The notes under the pieces: model-generated
What the model saw: only the letters and a program-made list of their open reading frames with translations
Told to the model about the DNA's origin: nothing
Databases searched by the model: none
Translations under genes and position numbers: made by a program
Source: Mus musculus
Lineage: Eukaryota; Chordata; Mammalia; Rodentia; Muridae
Direction of reading: 5' to 3'
Assembly (NCBI RefSeq): GCF_000001635.26
Contig: NC_000072.6
Location: 109,748,540 to 109,812,539, forward strand
Length of the DNA: 64,000 nucleotides
Shown: positions 59,110 to 64,000 of the stretch, piece by piece
Layout: every line of letters starts with the position of its first letter
Position numbering within the stretch: position 1 is the stretch's first letter

Positions 59110-60665
59110 TCTATGCACTGACTGTTTTCTATCAGCTTTCTTGGGCCATGTCAGTTTTTTGCATGGTTTTCCATGATTTGATCTGGAGTTTTCCTAATAT
59201 GGGTTCTAATTTTTCAGGGACTTCCTCTTCCTGTAACTGTTTTTTACCTTTGTTACAATTATTCTGAATCTGAGCTTGTTTTCACCCTAGAATTCTATTT
59301 AGGGAGTCTAGTTGCTTTACAACTGCATCTTGAGTCAAGCTAACAATCAGATTTTAAAATGTCTTGTTATGCACTCAATCAAAAACAGTATAAATCACTT
59401 CTGTTTATACATAGAAGTAAAAATAAATTATGCTCAAACCGAGTTAAGCACAAAAGGTCATTTATGAGCTTACACAACTGTAAAGTTCCGAAGTTAAGTT
59501 TAGCTTCAATTATAGATTGATCCAGGTGACCTAAACTGCAATCAGACATATGCCAATCTCTATATTCACATCAATCATTTCTGCATTGTCTTTCACCACA
59601 GTGCTCTTTTCACGTGATCATGATTCACCGTCTCCTTGACTACCTCAGATTTGTTAATGTGCAAGAAGCCTTTTCAGAATTCACTATGTAGTTGTGAGTT
59701 GTATCACATGGCTATGAGGATAGCCAGGCTTAATATGGTGTCATGACATGGTACCAAAGACTAATGTCCCAAAGAAACCAGATCAAATTTTCCAAGAGTC
59801 ATCTGTCATCAGGGTCACCTATTGTGCACACCCCCCCCACACACACACAGCTACTTTTGACAATGCATCAGCAGTGTTCTCTACTTTGGAAACCATTTGA
59901 GCCTCGATGCCTGAGAATCCACTGTGGATTACATAAGCATATATGTATAAACATTCTTTGCCTTCGGTATTAAAATTACACATGGAAGTATCTGTGTTAA
60001 TAAGCTTCATTGTTTGGACAAGCAATTATGAAACAGTGAGCCAACAAATAGTATATCTTGCAAGTAATGCCTTCTAAAGATGTTTGATCTCAACCCTGTG
60101 GTCTTCTCCCTTTTCTGTGAACTTAGAGATATTGGCTACTGATACTTTTCCATGTATAGCCCCTGATTTTATAACTCTTCCAAAATAATGCATCATTTAC
60201 CCAGTATGTATAGAAACATCTGTATGTTTTGTATAATTCACCAAATGTCAGTATTTCTCCTTTGAGTACACAAAGAAAACATCCTTTTTAGTAGGTATTG
60301 AAGTACCTTATGTTCAGCAGCATGTGAACAGTCATGGCAGGCACATATCATTTGCAGAAAAGCTGTGACATCCCTTCCATAAGTGATTCTCCATAGCCAT
60401 CTCCTGAAATTGATCTTGGTGCCTAAATGATTCCCTAGGAAGCAAAGATGACACTCAAAATGTGGAACAAATAGTCTTAGGAAAGGAACTATTGGAAATA
60501 AGGAAACTAGTTGCAAATGTTTTGTACTAGAAGCAAAGTTTTCCTTATTTGAATATTCAATAACTCTTTGGGATTAATTTGTAGGTATTATCATTATCTC
60601 AACTATTATATCCAAGAACCACTCCTAATGGATTAATTTGGATCACGTCCTGCTGTAAGCAATTG
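59110..60665. other. Unique sequence
   Basis: A C-run plus short CA repeat at 59829-59850; otherwise nothing recognised. Confidence 0.4.
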
Positions 60666-60668
60666 TTT

Positions 60669-60712
60669 ATTATACATATACATATACATACATACATATA
60701 CATATACTTATA
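60669..60712. repeat. (ATAC)n / CATATA tract
   Basis: Repeated catata and cata units. Confidence 0.9.
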
Positions 60713-61049
60713 TCATTGCAAGACTTAGGTTGGGAGGTTTTATTAACTGAAACAAAGATATATTCACACAATATATTCTAATGTTTTCCCCTCCTCCAAC
60801 TCCTCACAGATACTCCTCACTTCCTCACCTACCCAACTCCATGCCTTTTCTTTCTTACTTTCTTTAGGAAAAAAAAAGAGGCAAACAGTTGTTCTCAAAG
60901 CACCTGGAATTACAGTTACTGGTAGAGTGGGGGATGGTATACTTTCCAATATTCTTGAATTTTGTTATAAAAGAAACAATTCAGGGAAGGCTGAACAGCA
61001 GATGTCTACTATGTATTATGCATTCTCTAAGTCTACTGAAGTCTAACTT

Positions 61050-61460
61050 GCTGTTACCCTGCAGTCCTTAACTCTGCTGGCATTCAGTAAATTTGCTGAA
61101 TGCATGAGTGCATGTATAGAAAGAAACGAGAAAATCGGCTCAAAAGACTTGCCTTTTCCTCAAGTGCAGCATTATTTAAATGAATTTGAATTTTCCCTAC
61201 TGTCCTTGCATTTGCTGCTGTTCAAGCATAACCTAGACTTTAAGCCAAGCACAGATTTAATGAATCAACACAATTCCTTTGTAATCAGTGTGTGTTCAGG
61301 CTGTGTCTGTAGAATGTATAGATCCTCAGGGGACTTTGGAACCAAGGACTGGACAAAAAGCACAGTAGACAACAGCAAGCAAATTATTTACACGGACAAA
61401 CCAAACAGTGGGCTATACCCAACACAAGAAAATGGTGAATATCTGGATAGATAAATATGT
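61050..61460. other. Repeat-free stretch with a 116-codon open frame
   Basis: The plus-strand frame 61104-61454 is open for 116 codons in an AT-rich stretch that looks repeat-free. I recognise no domain, and base use resembles the surroundings, so it is more likely chance or conserved non-coding DNA than a gene. A perfect 8-bp inverted repeat (gcattcag / ctgaatgc) lies at 61080-61103. Confidence 0.3.
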
Positions 61461-61531
61461 CACTGTCTATTGTATACATATATTACATTAAATTATCACA
61501 ACAAATCTAAATCCCATAACTATATGCAATT

Positions 61532-61561
61532 AATCTCTCTCTATATATATACATATATATG
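61532..61561. repeat. CT then TA tract
   Basis: ctctctctatatatatacatatatat. Confidence 0.9.
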
Positions 61562-61683
61562 AATGATAGTGGCTTGAAGAACATATGAGCAAAATATGTT
61601 CTAGGACTGTGTGCTTACTTTACAAATATTATCATCATTAATGTAATACAAAAGAGAAATAATGGTAATTTAGAAAGGCATTC

Positions 61684-61723
<40 letters not shown>

Positions 61724-61750
61724 TAATATATATAATATATATATATTAAT
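61684..61750. repeat. (CT)n-(TA)n compound microsatellite
   Basis: About 8 CT units, then TA-rich repeats with palindromic attaatatata words. Confidence 0.95.
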
Positions 61751-61754
61751 GCTT

Positions 61755-62205
61755 CTGATACACAACATCTCAGAGTTCATTCTGGCCCAATTTCTTATAA
61801 ACATATATTAAGGCAGTATATCTTGCTGAACCCCAAGTTGACTATTTGGTCCAGTCTAGCTTGAAAATTCATTTGTGACATTCTTGTTCTCCTCCACACA
61901 TCCACCCATCTGGCTTTAAACATGTTTTCTGAGCTACTAAGCACTGGCTTATGATTATCCTACAAGCTGTTTACCTCTCAGAAATATTCTAAGCCAACAG
62001 AAATATTTCTTTCCTCTTGGAAGTTTTCATTTGAGATTCAGGTCTTTACATTCAAATCTCAGGGATCTGCTTAGTTATCTTCCCCCATTCCTTTGCTTTC
62101 TACACTCCCAACTGTGTCTCCACACTCCAAGGTACAAGGTGTTACATCATTATACCCTTGTATCTCTTGGCCTTCCATCTTAGAAATATTGTCTTCTTGA
62201 AATGC
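61755..62205. other. Unique sequence
   Basis: Nothing recognised. Confidence 0.4.
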
Positions 62206-62211
62206 TACTGA

Positions 62212-62325
62212 TAGGGAGCAGGGCAGAAGGAGGGTATAGAGAAATTTCAGAGAGGAAACTAGGAAAGGGGATAACATTTTAAATGTAAATGAAGAAAATA
62301 TCTAATAAAAAAATAAAAAAAAAGA
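62212..62325 (+). mobile_element. Very short 5'-truncated L1 3' end, sense
   Basis: 'gagaggaaactaggaaaggg' near 62250, 'gataacattttaaatgtaaa', 'gaagaaaatatctaataaaa' and an A-rich tail. About 110 bp inserted. Confidence 0.85.
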
Positions 62326-62639
62326 ATACCAGATTCAGAAACTATTTAAAAAAAGTTACTGATAAGTATGGAAGGGGAAGACATCTGTACTTCTAGAGTG
62401 GAACATCTGTAAGATAAATATACTTGACTAAAATAGGGCTTGTCTAAAGTGTATTTTTCATATATGTGAAATACATTAGCCTTCTCTGATAGACTGTAAG
62501 CCATTGCTACTGTTGGGGACACCTTTAATGACAACTTGAAGAGTTAGTGATTCAAAGTAACTGCCCCATAGGTGATGGCAATATGGTGGCTCGCCTGTTC
62601 CTGTCTTTGATTTTTCCAGAGATGCCCACCCCCATCAAC

Positions 62640-63545
62640 TTTGGTTAACACTCTCAGTTCTATTACCCCAGTCCAACTCTCCCCATACCTGATAAGTACC
62701 CCTATTCCTCTCCTTCTTGTGATATGATAGAGCTACCTCCTGCAGCCAGGCAGGACCTCCATTGGCAGGAGAATGACACCAATCTACCCACAAAAACTTT
62801 AACCCAAAATTTGTCCTGCCTACAAGATTTGCAGAGATTGTGCCTAAAAACTGAGCAGAGATTGAGAGAATGGCCAACCAATGACTGGCCCAACTTGAGA
62901 CTCACTCTGTGTGAGAGATCCAACCTCTGAAACTATTAATGATATTTTGCCATTCTTACAGAAAGAAGGCTAGCACAACTGTCATGTGAGTTTCCATCAA
63001 TCAGCTGATGGAAACAGATGTAGAGACCCACATCCAAACATTAGGCAGAACTCAGGGTGTCATGTAGAAGAGGTGAGGGAAGGATGGAGAGAGTCAAAGG
63101 GGTCAAGGACACCCCAGAAGGACCCACAGAGCCAAATAACCTGGGCTCTTGAAAGCACAGAGACTGAAATACCAACCAAAGTGCATGCATGGACTGGACC
63201 TAGACCCTCTACACATGTGTAGCAGATGTGCCGTGTGGCCTTCATATTGGTCCCCCAACAGTTGGAACATGGGCTATCTGACTCTTCAAATCTGTTGCCT
63301 GACTTTTAATCTCTTTCTCCTAGCTAGGCTGCCTTGTCCGGCCTCAGTGAGAGAGGATATACTTAATCCTGATGAGTCCTGAAATGTCAGGGCAGGGCAG
63401 TTCCTGGGGTGTGCGGGTGCTCCCCTTCTATGAAAAGGCAGGGAGGAAAGATGGGAGAGTGGAGGTGTGAGGGTGGGGCTGGAAAGAGAGGAGGGAACAG
63501 AGCTGTGATTGGATTTAAAGTGAATAAATAAATTAATTAATGGCA
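62640..63545 (+). mobile_element. Lx-family LINE-1 3' UTR, sense
   Basis: 'ggagaatgacaccaatctac' near 62768, 'aacccaaaatttgtcctgcc' near 62801, 'atgactggcccaacttgaga' near 62881, 'gaaactattaatgatatttt' near 62930, 'catgtgtagcagatgtgccg' near 63214, 'gctaggctgccttgtccgg' near 63323 and 'aaagtgaataaataaatt' near 63519 match the Lx copy at 41285-42295 in order and orientation. Confidence 0.8.
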
Positions 63546-64000
63546 AAAATAACACTGGTGAAACTAGCTTTCAAATTAGTGGCACTCGCTTTAAGGTATG
63601 AACCTATTCAAGAACAACCACAAACTTCAATCTTAATTAAAGAACTCAACACATTTGCTCAGCTAGGTGATCTATACTCTCTTCATTCAACTAATATTTA
63701 CTAAGCTCTTTTGCTAGGTATCATGGTAGATGTTGAAGGTACCAAATAATGTCAATTAAATATGATTTCTGCTTCCAGGAAGCTTGCATTCATGAGGAGG
63801 AGAATTCCTCCAATAGTTACATAAATATATTGGTATATCTTGCAGAAGGAAAATCTGGGTAATAAAGCACACTGCTCGGAGCACTCTAGCTGGTGTCGAA
63901 GCTTTCAAGATTATAAAATTTAGGAAAATGTCTCCAGAGCAATATAATAAAGCTGCCAGTTAAACAATGAATATAAATTAGTAAGGAAAGTGGACCCAAG
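63546..64000. other. Unique sequence, possible ancient repeat
   Basis: 'cattcaactaatatttacta' near 63684 and 'ttccaggaagcttgcattca' near 63773 resemble the same ancient mammal-wide repeat as 58990-59105. The rest is unassigned to the window edge. Confidence 0.35.

Overview
The window is mammalian, almost certainly house mouse (Mus musculus), intergenic or intronic DNA. The evidence is the repeat content: near-consensus B1 SINEs, a B2 SINE, B4-type SINEs, mouse L1Md and older Lx LINE-1 copies, rodent-specific LTRs, and long CA, GA, CTAT and GT microsatellites. I find no host protein-coding exon, tRNA, rRNA, CRISPR array or prokaryotic-style operon. The longest open frame (336 codons, 24600-25610) is a LINE-1 reverse-transcriptase fragment. 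Other short frames fall in repeats or AT-rich unique DNA and look accidental.

Layout. 1-2510: two old sense-strand LINE-1 remnants. 2511-7826: mostly unique AT-rich sequence with SINE fragments, a C/T-CA microsatellite and a tiny L1 3' tail. 7827-11545: repeat island with an LTR-like element containing a 60-bp tandem repeat, a solo ERV LTR, an internally inverted L1, and a B1. 11546-16800: unique DNA with CA and CT microsatellites and one young B1. 16801-17700: antisense B4-type SINEs with poly-T and GT tracts. 19487-20749: two antisense L1 3' ends. 22793-26145: a rodent interspersed repeat split by a 3-kb twin-primed L1 with a perfect 16-bp target-site duplication. 26146-40000: mainly unique sequence with MIR, B2 and B4 copies, a 174-bp GA tract and CTAT arrays. 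40003-42300: an antisense B1 inserted in an older MIR-like copy, an L1 3' end and a 1-kb Lx 3' end. 42763: a GGTTT array. 47265-56570: L1 pieces, LTR-like DNA, a B1, a URR1-like hAT element with an 8-bp duplication, and an antisense L1 carrying a nested 221-bp insertion. 56571-64000: mostly unique, including two stretches that look like candidate conserved non-coding sequence, and a second Lx 3' end.

No genes act together here. What can be read is a record of insertions: old L1M and MIR, then Lx and hAT elements, then L1Md and B1. The best resolved event is the inverted L1 at 22865-25923. I did not find a credible undescribed biological system. Repeat family names come from recognising consensus wording, not from a database search, and less certain ones are marked.
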